64,000 nucleotides of DNA from Taenia hydatigena (lineage: Eukaryota > Platyhelminthes > Cestoda > Cyclophyllidea > Taeniidae): assembly GCA_036345935.2 (NCBI GenBank), contig JADWOT020000006.1:5273543-5337542 (forward strand). Direction: 5' to 3'. Below, in pieces: positions 15,901 to 27,593 of this stretch. How positions within the stretch are numbered: position 1 is the stretch's first letter; each line of letters starts with the position of its first letter. A model generated the notes under the pieces. It was given only the letters and a program-made list of their open reading frames with translations, did no database searches and was not told the DNA's origin. The position numbers and the translations under genes are program-made.

Positions 15901-18900
15901 GTTTTTACTAAAGCTAGATATGCTGCCCAAAATGATTATAAAATCACCAAGGTTTGCAATTACTTACCACTAGGGAGTGCATTGTTACCATCCTCTCGAG
16001 ACCTGCGTTTGAACTCATCCAGTGCAGCAAAGTACTTCTGGTAGCGACTCAAGGTGGCCCCTGGCACCAGTTCCAACTGGCCGGCCTTTGATACGATGGC
16101 AGGACTTGCAACTGCCGGTCTCACCACAGAAATCCAAGAGTTTGAATCCCGGTGATGCCACTAGATATGTAAACATAACTTTCAATCTTACATTTGGTAG
16201 ACGTGAAACTTGTGCCAAGAATTTGGCAACTCTGAGCACAGACTTAGAGTTTCGAGGGAAATCTCTTCGTTGCTTGCAGGTTATATAACTTAAGGGTTGA
16301 AATCACCTACTCCTTTATTTACTTACTTGTGCTTAGGGCCCCACCTTTGTGCTTCTGCTCGGCTGATTGGCATATGGGCCGTGCCTGTAACCCCTTCCTC
16401 CTCCTCAGCCTTTCTGTACACCGGCAATGCATTTACTGTCCTGGTATCATTAGTGGCAGTGTAAAGCAAACTTTATCCTAAAAGCACCACCCCGATTTCC
16501 ATTAGCGACCGCTAAGGAAGGAGAAAAAGGGAGAATTTACGGCCAACCTCGGTTACTGTCGCAGTACCGTGTCCTACAGGAATGCTATTATCAAGCAGCC
16601 GCGAATCACCCAAAAAGGTTTGTTGTGAAGCCGTCTACAAAACTTGCGAGGTGTCATTCAAAAGAACACGTGGTACGCTCTCCACCCCTCTGCTAGCAGG
16701 ATAGATTTTTAGAAGATATGAATGGGCAACACTGAATTAGGAAAAAAGCGATAAGGCAAAATCCTTTCCTAATGAAAATATCCAATCGTCCCAGCCTTTG
16801 TTAACTGATTCTACTTTAGGGCCAGTGTTTTTACAGCTAGTGGTGAAATTGGGTTCTCAAACAGCTCAAAACTCCAGATTCAGTGAAAACAGCGGTTGGA
16901 TGATTGGCGCAGTTGGTTGTGATGGCCGACACAGGAGGTTGACCAGGGAGAAAGCTTGAGACGACGTTCGAAAGAAGGAAGCGAGACCTAAACAATACTT
17001 CAATCTGGTGTCACAGACACTTAAGTTCATGAGATTATGTTATTACTGGGCTGTGTGACCTCCAGGCCATGCCAGTGCCCCCCAGCCTCTCTGCCCTTGC
17101 AGTAGCGTGTCGGCTGTCCATAGTACAAAATTATTCAACGGCAAGTGATTATCTCATGTTCGGATGTGTACCTTTGATGATCGAAGGACGGGCACTGCGT
17201 GCACGAAGGCGTTTCCCTTCGGTTTTTCTACCAGCATTTCCTAAACGCGAAAACAGGTTGTGGTGAATCGTAAAATCAACGCGCATTAATGCAAGGTGGG
17301 CGCTAAGTTTTTCGATATTTTGCAACGTTACAGTTGATTTCAAAGAAATGGGGACCTAGAAAAGGGCCTCAAATGCCATTTCGTTACATTAATCCCTTAA
17401 GCAACACTTCAACGGCTAGATTGTCGGAGGCATTGCAAACCTCTACTCCAGGCAGGGTGTTGAAATGCCTACCTTGCAGTGCTTTGCAATTGCTTTTTGT
17501 CTCCTCTGATGTAGTGCCACGAGAAGATCACGTTTTCGCATCAACTTGTCCTTGGAGGTACGTTTCAGCAAATGATTTGGTGAAGGGAATTTCTTGCATC
17601 GCGAAACCACTGGTTGACCTGCCAGACACGGGCTAAAATATTAAACGTCTTTCATTATATTCACGTGCTAATGTTAAGTTTTAGGAAACAGATTACCAAG
17701 CGGTTGATTTTTTTCTTGTTTTGGGCTTTTGACAATCATTGTTTGGCCCCCTGCACCTCACTTATCTATCAGTCTATCGGTTTGGCACACTTCACCTGTT
17801 GCATTCATCGTTAAGTGTTCCCCACTTGGGGACCAATGGCATGTCATAAAATGACGATTGTGATTGAAGCTTGTCTGTTTGGCGAAACAAGTGAGTTGGC
17901 CACGGTTCCCAAACGTTAGAATTGGAAGTCAGAGCTTCTAGCCGAATTGACTGAGAAAATCTTTGAATAATCAAAACCTGCCAATGGGTCGCTCAAAAGT
18001 AGATGCATTGCATTTAGAAAAACACGTATGATTTGGTCGTGAAGACTAAAGGAGAGAGAGAAAATTCTTCACGGAAACGTAAAACAGAACGGACAGGGCA
18101 TAAAAGCTAATAGGAATCGGAGGTGGAGCCTTAGTCTGAATGCATCAGAAAGTGTTCTACTGACATCCACAACGAATGAAGTACGTTATAAGGCCTTCCA
18201 TCCGGAAATTATCTGGTCACCTTAAATGGTATTCCATTCGGAATATTCTCTGATGGTTAAAGCGTCTCTTGCATGAGAACATGGGTAGGTGGAATATTTC
18301 TGTTATGTTCTAATACGGGTTCCATTAAAGAGGCGAGGCAGTGCAGGAATAAAATGCGTAAGCTACTCGCTACTTTGGCAACATTCTTCGCACCCCTTAA
18401 TTCGAATGTATGGACTTGATAACAATAAAACAATTTCACGATCCAAAGTCGAAAACTTTTTAATGAAAACCTAAATTAGCACCATTAAGAGCATTTACTC
18501 TTTCGAAAATCAAACCTTTGCCTTCTTCCTCCTTGCACGATTCCGTTTCCTGCAGCTAAGGCGGGTGTTCTTGGTGGACAGTTTTGTGTCCTCTGAGCAG
18601 CATTCTTATTTTCTGCTTTCTTTTCCTAAATAAAATACTAGTGATAAAAACAGTAGGCAACTAAGTACGCTTTCTACGAGCTCCTTTTCCATTTATTTTT
18701 TTAAAGCCACGGGTCTCAGCTTTAGGCAGTAATCTAACTCAGTGCTATTCTCGTTTTCTTTTCTGTTTCCTCCCTGTGGTGCTGGGGACTTGTTACCCAA
18801 ATTGGATCTTTTCTTCTCTATGCCGGCCAAAATCATGGAAGAGTGCTTGAAATAATTATGAATGTGCTAGTGCTTCTAAAGGGAGACATGCGTGCAGTGA

Positions 18901-20743
18901 GTGCTGCCAGATGGTGTCGAATACTCACGGCAGTACTGAGGAAGTGATGTATCCGACTGTGGACAATTGGATACTTCAGAATTGCTGTTATGCCAGGGCG
19001 TTCACTAAAGCGGATCCATTTAAATCAAGTAACACCATTACAAATGCTTTTAATGGTAAGAAAATAAAGAATCAGACATAATATCAACAGCCAACACTGT
19101 CTCCTACCTAAAACGGTGGAAACTGGGTCCTTTTCAATTAAATGACAGTAGAATGAATACACGATTTAAGTAAAATTACTTTATATCATCATAAAATACT
19201 TTTGTCGAAAATACAAAAGTAAAGAATTGAGTACATCAAAAACACTTACCGTGGATTCCGCTGAAACAGTCTGGCTATTAGGTTTCTCAGATCGTTACTA
19301 TACTTCGCCGAAATAGGAGGGTACCGCCCACTAAATTTAAAATCACTTTTACACACAATCACGTACCTTATAATTTTCAAAACCAAGCTTTTGATATTAC
19401 CTGCATCAAACTATTAAATGATATAAACTGTAACATCAACCCACCGGGTGCTTTAATGTGGTCAATTCATACAGTACACAGCCAAGAGCCCAGATATCGC
19501 TTTTATTGTTATATGGTTTGTTCTCGCAAATTTCTGGTGAGAGGTAATATGGAGTGCCAATGCAGGTTCGGGCCAGATCCAGCGTTCCCTTCAAAATCTT
19601 TGCGATGCCAAAGTCGCCAAGTTTTACTCTTCCTTTGCTCGTGAGAAAAACGTTCTAAAGTTATTGGTATTCTTTTGAGAAGACATTACCTGTGACTTGA
19701 TGTCTCGATGGAGGATCATGTGATCGTGTATGTGTTTAACAGCCAAAGCAATTTGTACAAACCAATCAAGAATCTAAGTAAAGCTACGTTGATATTCCGA
19801 CTCTTTCGAATACCTCATGTTCGGGAAACAAAACCCCACTTTGGGAATTTATCTTTGAATATAGATCACCGCCATCGCAAAATTCCATGACAATGTAAAT
19901 CGCATTGGATTCTTGAAAAAATACATTACAAAGACATTGTCCTTACCCTCGAAAGAATGACAATATTTAACAATGTTCGGGTGGTTCAACTTGGCAAGGA
20001 CCGATATCTTGAGAAGATTAAACAAAGATATACACAAACCTCCTTTCTAGACTCCATAATCTCCTTTGGTTTCATCTGAAATTGCATTTCATAAATCGTC
20101 ATGCATCTCAAATTTAACACTAACTTAAATAAAACTAATGGGACTTTGTGTAAGAATTCGTTAAATGCAAACTTCACGCCTCCTATTATTATATATCCTA
20201 CTTGTCTGCGACTGAATTAAAAGGGACAAACAGTCACAGCCACTTAATTTTGCGTTTAGCTCTTTGGTCATAAGAATGGTACAATGGATTCATCCTAAAA
20301 CTGCATAATAGCTTAGAAACGCTATTTCTAGCAGCAGAGTGACGTTAAAAAAATAAAATTTATAACAAAACAGTAATCTTGCGTGACCAAAACATAGTCT
20401 GTAATACTTCTGCATATACTTGAAGACTGGTTACTTAATCAGGAACAGGTTCAACTAAGTTAATTATTACGTAGGTGCTGCAGCTGGGAAGAGAATAACA
20501 AGCACGCTCATCTTATCGCAGCTTTACTCATTAAATATAGACCACGTTTACTTGTAGTAAAGTAAGCATTAAAATGCAGCGCAATATGACGATAACTGTA
20601 TTTCATAAACGCAAGGTCAATGTTACCCCTGAGATTCCAATCTCCTTTATAACTTTCAGCGATTTTGACTTTCTGCTGCTCACCAGCCAGGCAGTACCAA
20701 AGGCACCTTCGCCGATCTTCCGAATCTTTTCATATTGTTCCAT
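6954..20743 (-). CDS. NEK1: NEK1-type NimA-related serine/threonine kinase, many exons
   Basis: NimA-related kinase of the NEK1 class, a family tied to cilia and the DNA-damage response. The start is ATG at 20743 ([20 protein letters not shown]: glycine loop GEGAFG). Kinase exons are 20743-20627, 20075-20040, 20007-19947, 19911-19814, 19773-19690 and 19654-19445, then shorter ones near 19400, 19330 and 19000. They show [20 protein letters not shown], the catalytic loop [16 protein letters not shown], the activation segment [14 protein letters not shown] and [14 protein letters not shown]. The tail matches NEK1 in order: [16 protein letters not shown] (about 14.4 kb), [16 protein letters not shown] (about 12.4 kb), [18 protein letters not shown] (about 9.5 kb), and [17 protein letters not shown] (about 7.2 kb) followed by a two-residue last exon and TAA at 6956-6954. 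Early introns are 32, 35 and 40 bp; later ones reach kilobases, and one holds a mobile element. Exon borders in the middle are incomplete. Confidence 0.9.
7170..7300 (-). other. Conserved C-terminal exon of the NEK1-like gene
   Basis: An exon after a CAG acceptor encodes [18 protein letters not shown] and then [17 protein letters not shown] before a gtaaga donor. This resembles the last residues of vertebrate NEK1, where an acidic stretch is followed by ILHLVMADG near the stop. It is what ties the distal exons to the kinase more than 12 kb away. Confidence 0.8.
15450..15610 (+). repeat. Possible LTR fragment of the TRIM-like family
   Basis: The stretch GACTCCGAGTCATGTCAGCAGCCCC and the following AATGTCTTCTTTCGTCCTCA resemble the 3' half of the left LTR of the copy at 49588-50452. 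The 5' LTR half is not evident and the borders are guesses. Confidence 0.35.
16320..17125 (+). mobile_element. Decayed TRIM-like LTR element inside a NEK1 intron (copy D)
   Basis: This lies antisense to the host gene. A left repeat with LTR-like blocks ends near 16450, followed at 16451-16462 by TAGTGGCAGTGT, which aligns with the primer-binding site of the complete element. The internal 3' part (16900-16985) keeps the GGTTGACCAGGGAGAAAGC block shared with copies A, B and C. A right repeat starts near CAATACTT (16992) and includes the GACCTCCAGGCCATGCCAG block. Outer borders are approximate and no target duplication was found. Confidence 0.55.
18910..20743 (-). other. Kinase-domain exons of the NEK1-like gene
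   Basis: All conserved kinase subdomains lie here, and the codon phases match across each junction I checked. The ATP-site lysine is in the KVIKEI phrase of the first exon. The catalytic Asp is in HRDIKSQN (about 19706) and the metal-binding Asp in the DFG of the exon 19654-19445. The domain closes with RLFQRNPR and [10 protein letters not shown], the usual end of a NEK catalytic domain. No catalytic residue is missing, so an active kinase is predicted. Confidence 0.88.
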
Positions 20744-21201
20744 TATTTATAACCAAATTTTTGAAACCACGCACATTCTATGTAAACACCAGGCCTTGGT
20801 GAAAGGTCGTGGGTATAGATTTAAAGTTTACAATTAAATCCCATCGTCAGTTGATCCTTTAAGCCTAGTTAAGTCTTGATTTATTTCCCGCATCTTCAAA
20901 GCCTTAGATTTGTTCGAAAGGCTCAATGTATGATAGGAGATTTCACAGAGCCATTACTGGCGAGCACTGGTTCATCTTGCTTCCCACTGGAATCTATAAA
21001 ATCTGTAACTTTCAAATGACTAATAACCAAATTGTTTTTATGCGCTTCGAGGTTACGCAAAATAAGACTTACCACGCGAACCACCTATGTCCGCGGCTGA
21101 CCCAATGAAACTGATTTCCGAGCCACCCACACACACCCATCGTGACCATCTCCAACTCCCCATCCAGACTGGCAAAGCCACAGTAGCAGACAAGAATTCA
21201 A
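20744..21201. other. Short spacer between NEK1-like start and STRIP 3' end
   Basis: Both flanking genes are on the minus strand, so this holds the NEK1 promoter and the STRIP downstream flank. It is AT-rich. I see no further gene and no obvious TATA box in a convincing position. Confidence 0.45.
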
Positions 21202-21207
21202 TTTATT
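21202..21207 (-). terminator. Polyadenylation signal AATAAA of the STRIP gene
   Basis: TTTATT on the plus strand reads AATAAA on the minus strand, about 63 nt after the stop codon at 21270. It is the best-placed poly(A) signal for this transcript. Confidence 0.6.
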
Positions 21208-21269
21208 GTCAAATATATTAAACAAAACAAGAAGTAGAATTCATTCGTTAAAATAAGAGTGTGGAGATC

Positions 21270-24200
21270 CTACACAGCATTAGCGATGGGATCGTTCAGA
21301 ATGACCCGATCCCAGTTGATTGGGGTAGAAAAGACCTCCTCCTCCAGCCACCGCTCGTAGTTCTGTTTGAATCCACTCGGGAGTTCCATCGGTTGGTTCA
21401 GCACGGAGGACAGGTGATTGTCCACTGGGTGGAAATCTGGCTCCAGACAGTCACTGTAGTAACGCCGCTGGTGGAACTGCTCAATGCATGAGCGCAGAGT
21501 ACACTCCTCCATTTGTGAGTCCCATGGTCGGGTCTCGATTTCTAGGGTGAAATGAAGACTCGCGAGCAACATCATACTCACTTCTACACTTAGTTTACTG
21601 TGCGGACTTAGTCGCCATGGTTTGCACGCCCCACTTGGTTGGTTGCACAGTCAATAGGCCACACCAATAGCATCCCAGCTCTCTCATCACTTATATGACT
21701 TATCACAACTTCAGAGGAGACTCAGAGCACTACATAAAACCCAGAAGAGACGCAATCATTATTAACCTATAAAATGACCGCCCAAGAGTGGGAAGTAATA
21801 GTTCTACAATTCCAGCGTTAAAGACCAGAATTTCATAGTTAAACTGACTGATGACTAGTAGAACTGAAAACATGTGAAAAAACCTGCCATGGAAAAGAGA
21901 ATGACTAAAACCTTTGGGGCACATCGCAATGATTCACATACAGTAAAGTCAGGTTCGGCAGCCTGCTCACACCAATATCCCGTCTCCTGTGACGGGCTTC
22001 AAGCACCATTAGGACTCGAAGTCACAATCTAGTGAGCTGTGACAATGCGTAAGCATTAGCCAAATTGGACTGCCGCTGGGCCGGAATCGACTGAAGGAGA
22101 TAAAACTCCTCGCTACTTGACAAGAATTTAGCTACCTACCGGTGGAAAGAACTTGTGTCAGTGTAGCGGGCTGAAGCTTACTTATGGTATATCACTAGGC
22201 TTAAATTCCGATTTGCCGTGTCAAGTCTACACTATCTTCGAGCGTTTTATCCCCGTATCTAATCCCACTTTTCCATGCACACAGAATCAAATTACCTCTG
22301 AGACATCTAGGTCTTTTAACACTAGTGTTATACGCAAGCACCCTCCGGTGAGAATAGAGGCAAATTCTATGCAGCTGCGCAGGAGCCTTAATTGGTGTGA
22401 AGACAGATAGCTAAGAGATGCGGAGAAGGCGTAAAAATAAGGTGATGCTACGTACCGTTTCCATAGGCCCAGTCATCTGTGAGACGATGGCGAACTTTTT
22501 GATAAATGGCTGACATGACAGACATGTTATTCTTGCGCCATTGTCGACCAAAGTAACGGCTCTGGAGTTTGAGGAGCTTCAACACATACAGCTGCAGCAT
22601 AGAGTGACGCACACGCAGTGCACGCTTCAGGATGGGAGAGGACTTGAAGACCACCAGCATCTGGGTTGGTAAAGAGTAACCATATCACAAATGTTGAGTT
22701 TGTTCTTCAATCCATTATTGCAATGCGGCAACGCCAACGTTTGGTAGCCAATTTTCAAACCATGTTTCAACACCGTTTCCATGGGATACCTTATTCTATG
22801 AATGCAATTGATTTATTCAGAAAGGGTTATTTGAGAACAGATCAAAGAAGGACATGGGCTGCAACGAACGCTCCTGCCTAGTCGTTTGCGTCCCCTAGGC
22901 AATTAAAAACGTCATCAACCCAAGTGTCTTCGTGACGAACTCAACGCCGCGAAACCAAATGTCTAAGCCCAGTTTGTCGCCTATACTTCGCCAGAATCCT
23001 TCAAAATAACGCTAACCTTTAACCCTAGGAAAAAGCGTCATTGAAAACGTATTAGTGGCGGGAGTCTCGCCACTTAGTTGGGATCACATCGCATCCATCA
23101 CGATCTCCGCATCAATTTAGCAAACCAAAACCAACGATGTTCAACGATCCATAAAATTCCGAACAACCGGAATTATTCCATTTTCAAAAGGGGCCCCTGA
23201 TTAGAAATGTTGAAACTATGTGAATAGCGCCATCGGACATCAGCAAGAGCTGCAATTACCCACATCACACTTGCGCACCACAAGACAACTAATTTCACAT
23301 GCTCATCACATATCGTTGATGTCAAGTTCAGCAAAGGGCAGGCTAACTCACCAGGGTTCGAGAGTGCTTCCACTTGGTCAACATGTTCAAGATTCGGAGC
23401 AGATTGATACAGGAAAACATGTTGCGCCAACAGCAAGGGGACCAGTCACTGTTCTGAAGGTGTGTGGAAGAACGCGGTCAGTCAGCAGTTTAAGGAACCA
23501 TCAAATCAACTCCTGTCAGACCTACTAGTTACTCCTCGGCCCAAAATAAACACAGGAAATACTTTAAAACTCGAATCCCTTCGTCACCACGCTAGTGGAC
23601 CGATCAAAGCAGCAAATAAGTTGCCGACTAAATCTTCACTGAATTTTAAATACAAAAGTGAAAAAGGCATGGAAAGTTAGTAACGAGAGCCGATCAGAGC
23701 TTACAAGGTTTTTGCATTACGAACTCTTCACTATCAAGTGGCTCAGGTGGATCAAGTCATACGGACAATGTGATTTTCAAAGAAAAATTAGCATAATTCG
23801 ATGTTGTTACAGAGCAAGCACTTACTAGCATTTCAGGCGTCAACTGCGAAACATCTCCAATGACACGAGCAGGGAAATCCAAACAGGAGATACTAAAAGC
23901 GCCATTAAGCTGAGGCCTCGAATACATACCTATTTTTAGCCTGTACATAGAGTAGGGTATTCTGGTTGAAGAACTTCAGGACCAGTGGGATGCAGTTAGC
24001 AACAACAAGGAGCTGTGAGATGTACTCGAATTGGTAGATGTGATTCAACTTGAAGTGCTTCAGCAGTAGCAGCAGAAGACCCGAGATGGCTTTCACAATG
24101 ATCTCGCGGTGCCGATTCACATCGTAATTCATTATCAACGACTGCAATTGGTTTCCCCTGGAAGAGGGAGACGAGAGATAATAGATTGAAGGTGGACTTA

Positions 24201-26743
24201 CGGCGCTTCAAGAGGGGTTATTTCGGCCAAGATGTTGATAGGCTCAGTTTTTGTACGCGAGGTGGGTGCGGAGGCCAGCAAAACCTTTAGTATTGCAATC
24301 TTAAAGGGAGATGAAAGGAACAGTTAAATTGCTATGGAGACCGTCCAAATGACTAACGTATTCGATGCACAAATGCAAATACTGGCAGAGTGGAAAACCT
24401 GAAAGTGATCTACTCACCATGTACTGAGGCAAAAGAGGAAGCATTGCAACGTACAAACGCTCTGTTGGAGTGTCGGGAACATTTTCTTTTCCCTTAAGTA
24501 AATTAAAAAGTTCAGTCCAGCCAAAGTCAACTAATTTACATGACACACGATGAAATTTCATCGGGCACAACAAAGTGAACCAGGTTCGGGCAACATCCGT
24601 CAAAGAGGGCTAGTGACAAGACTTTGGAAGGTCATGTTGAGTTTGAAAAGTGAAATAAATAAATAAATCTACTTGATCACTCTTCCGATTAAAAGTTACA
24701 GCAGATAAGCAGCAATTACAGCCCGATAAATCAGTCATAAAGTGTTTTACAAGAAAAACCCTAAGCAGACTTACCAAGAGAAGGGGATACTTGGCGAAAT
24801 CCGCCTCCCGTTTGATTTGAACCTCGCCAAGTGACATATAATGGTACTTCTTCAGCACCTTGACAGCTTCATGAATCGGTTCGGGCAGTCCATACAGCGT
24901 AGTGGTATCATTCGCCACTCGGAACCCAATAAACTTTTGCCTCGCACTGTCCAAAAAATTCTAAGAAAATACAACGACCCAAGTTTAATCTTACACCTTG
25001 AACATGGCAAAAATATCGACCACACCACTCACCTCAATATCACTGGTTCGAACCTTCGGTCTCCAGGGCAAAACTTTCACATCAGCGAGAGAGTTCATGA
25101 TACCCGTAATGAGCTGCTGGGAGAGGATAGAGTGTGGAAACTGGGGACCCAAGTTCGTCAATGTCTGATCGTTTTCGTCCACACTTTTCACCGGCGAACC
25201 GGGCCGTGGGGTAGCACTACCGAGAGCCACACTCTCCTCCACCGTCTCTCCGCCGCCACCGTTGTCGGAGTTAGAGAGATTAAAGGTGATATTCCACCGA
25301 CGCTGCATCTGGCGCTGGTTCAATTGCTGCTGCAGCTGTTGCTGGGCTATTTGTTGCTGGACGGCCAAGCGGCCACCGGCTAGGCTCCCTTGATGAGGAC
25401 CCTGGGTTCCCTGTCCAATCGCAGAATGACGGTTGTTGGGGCGTACTGGTCGATTAAGGAGATTGTCAGCAGGATTTGCCGGTGGACTGTTAGCCCGAAT
25501 TCGACGAACGACCATATGAGTGTCCTCGTGTAGCTCAGGCAGGTTGGCCAGACATCGATCACGATTTTTACGCTCAAAGAGGCTCGAGAGTGGACCCAAT
25601 GTGAGCTAGGGAAGAGCAGCAATCAATGAAAACAAAACTGGAAACATACCAAAATGGTTTTCCAAAGAAGGAGAATGGTTTTCTTCATGGGAAAGTGAGG
25701 CGCAAGTCCACTGCAAAATCGATGCACCATTCCAAAGAGGATGATTGCTAGACAACTACCGTTGTTTATAGGTGCACCTGCGAATATTCGACGCCAGATG
25801 AATTGTCTAATCGAACCTACCTAGCTCCTCAATGAGCTGTTCACGCAGTTTGGCTGTATGGTCTAGTGAGGAAAACAATGGGGGTTTCGCCATCGTTGCT
25901 GTTGAGGCGACAATGGGTCGATTAACGTTTGCTGACTGACATCCGTCACGAACAGTCTCGACGATGGTGTAAATTATCGATAGAACTATGCGAATATTCA
26001 CACTATTTAGCAGTGTAACTGATTGTTTCTTAGCTGCGTCACCGTTAGCATCTGAATCAGATGCTGCCGAGCTCAAATTCCTTGCCCAATCTCTAAAATT
26101 TAACAAAGCCATATTGCAAAGATGACACATAGGGAAGAGGGACGAGAGCCCTGAACTCACTCGTAGCGAATCTCCAATAAAAGCAACGATAGCACTACAG
26201 ATAAAACACCACAATCAATGCAGAGATAGACATTTCTTCGAGCCCAAGTTATTTGGTCTTCCTCCAGATCACACTCCTTAAACACGCCCTGAAGAAGGTA
26301 GAGGAGTGAACGAGCTGCCCTAATGCGATTATCTTTGTCTGAAGACTCAAGAATATCTAACAATTTGTTCACGTAACCGCGGCGAGTCTTGTCATCAACA
26401 TCGACCCACTTGCCGACACCTAAGTGCGGACAACAATTATTTCCAGCACAAGAACATCAGATTGTCGGAAAGACATAACAAAATTTTAACACACCTTGGA
26501 ACGTTTCTGTGAATGCTTGGACATTTTCCATGAACTCGTTTTCCTCTGAATAACTATACAGCTCTAAGACGCTAAACTATGGAGAACCAGAGTGCATACC
26601 AGATATCTCAACACCATATTCATCTGCATCGTTATAGATAAAGTCTATATCATTATTTTGGTCGTCGAAGCCCTGAACAGTAAAAAGCAGAAGCAACTAA
26701 CTTGTTCATCTCTCCTCTCTTCATCATCAACCGATTCCTCCAT
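21270..26743 (-). CDS. STRIP1: Striatin-interacting protein (STRIP1/2, FAM40), multi-exon
   Basis: Core scaffold of STRIPAK, the striatin-PP2A phosphatase/kinase complex that acts in Hippo signalling and cell architecture. Exon 1 is 26743-26702 ([14 protein letters not shown]), then 26672-26600 ([15 protein letters not shown]), 26563-26495 ([15 protein letters not shown]) and an exon starting at 26419 ([15 protein letters not shown]). In family order there follow [13 protein letters not shown] (about 25.97 kb), [16 protein letters not shown] (about 25.7 kb), [20 protein letters not shown] (about 25.53 kb), [20 protein letters not shown] (about 24.9 kb), [15 protein letters not shown] with [15 protein letters not shown] (about 24.1 kb), [16 protein letters not shown] with YGRQWRKN-like and [19 protein letters not shown] (about 22.5 kb), and a last exon with [13 protein letters not shown] and stop at 21270. 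A Gln-rich insert near 25.3 kb is unlike vertebrate STRIP. Nothing essential appears missing. Confidence 0.92.
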
Positions 26744-27593
26744 CTTCAGGCTTTGTATGTACGTAGGCAGATATAACCCGAATGTGCAATGCTCACCGCG
26801 TAAATGGAAATCGCTGAGAATGCTCATGCTTAGCCAAAAATCGGTAATAATTTTCAGAAAAAAATACGAGGAATGCCCTGTGACTGCCAAGCAAAATTAT
26901 TGTAGGCGGTGGCCTTAGGCATGAAACGTGCGTCGAAAAATAACACAAATTTTAAAACCGTAATGACGCGCTGCGAAGATGTTGTTTCAAGTGCGCGTAT
27001 ATTGACCGAAGGTGGTACAGCGCCTTCGACGAAATCCGATAAAATAAAATTCAAGATGACTGCTGAAATCTATCAGTCACATAATACCCCTAACAAATCA
27101 ATTCAAATCAGGAACTTGGCTTTACAACTTTTGGTAAGGAGGAGCTTTCTGAGCCAACATTTATAATCATGATATTTTTCAAAGACAAAATAAACTAATC
27201 CTTTTAAGTTTTACAATTTTGCTTAAATAGAAATACCTCTGGCGCGTCTAAGTTGAGTCAAGCCAGTTTGGTTAAGCGTTAATTTAATCTGCAAAATCAA
27301 AAACTTGCTGTCATTAAAGCAACTGATTTATACGAATTTATTTAAAGCTTGCCACTGTAACGTTTCGGATTGTTTCTAAGACACTAGGACGCATAAATTA
27401 AACATGATTGTTTAAGCGGACCGGTTATAATATTCGCTGAAGGGCAGTCGCATAATAGATCTCTATTCGACATTGCTGTGGTGTGAGCTTTTTTGGTGGG
27501 TTTGCTGAATTTGATTTATTTGTGCTTGGCTTTTTCTTCTTATAAGGCGTTTTTTTTATTATTCAGTTTTGTAAATGCTTTAAGTTCGCGTTA
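26744..27593. promoter_or_regulatory. Divergent promoter region (STRIP / SANT-like gene)
   Basis: The 850 bp between the head-to-head STRIP start (26743) and the intronless SANT-like gene start (27594) must carry both 5' regions. It is AT-rich, with T-runs near 27540. No specific factor site can be named from the sequence alone. Confidence 0.45.
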
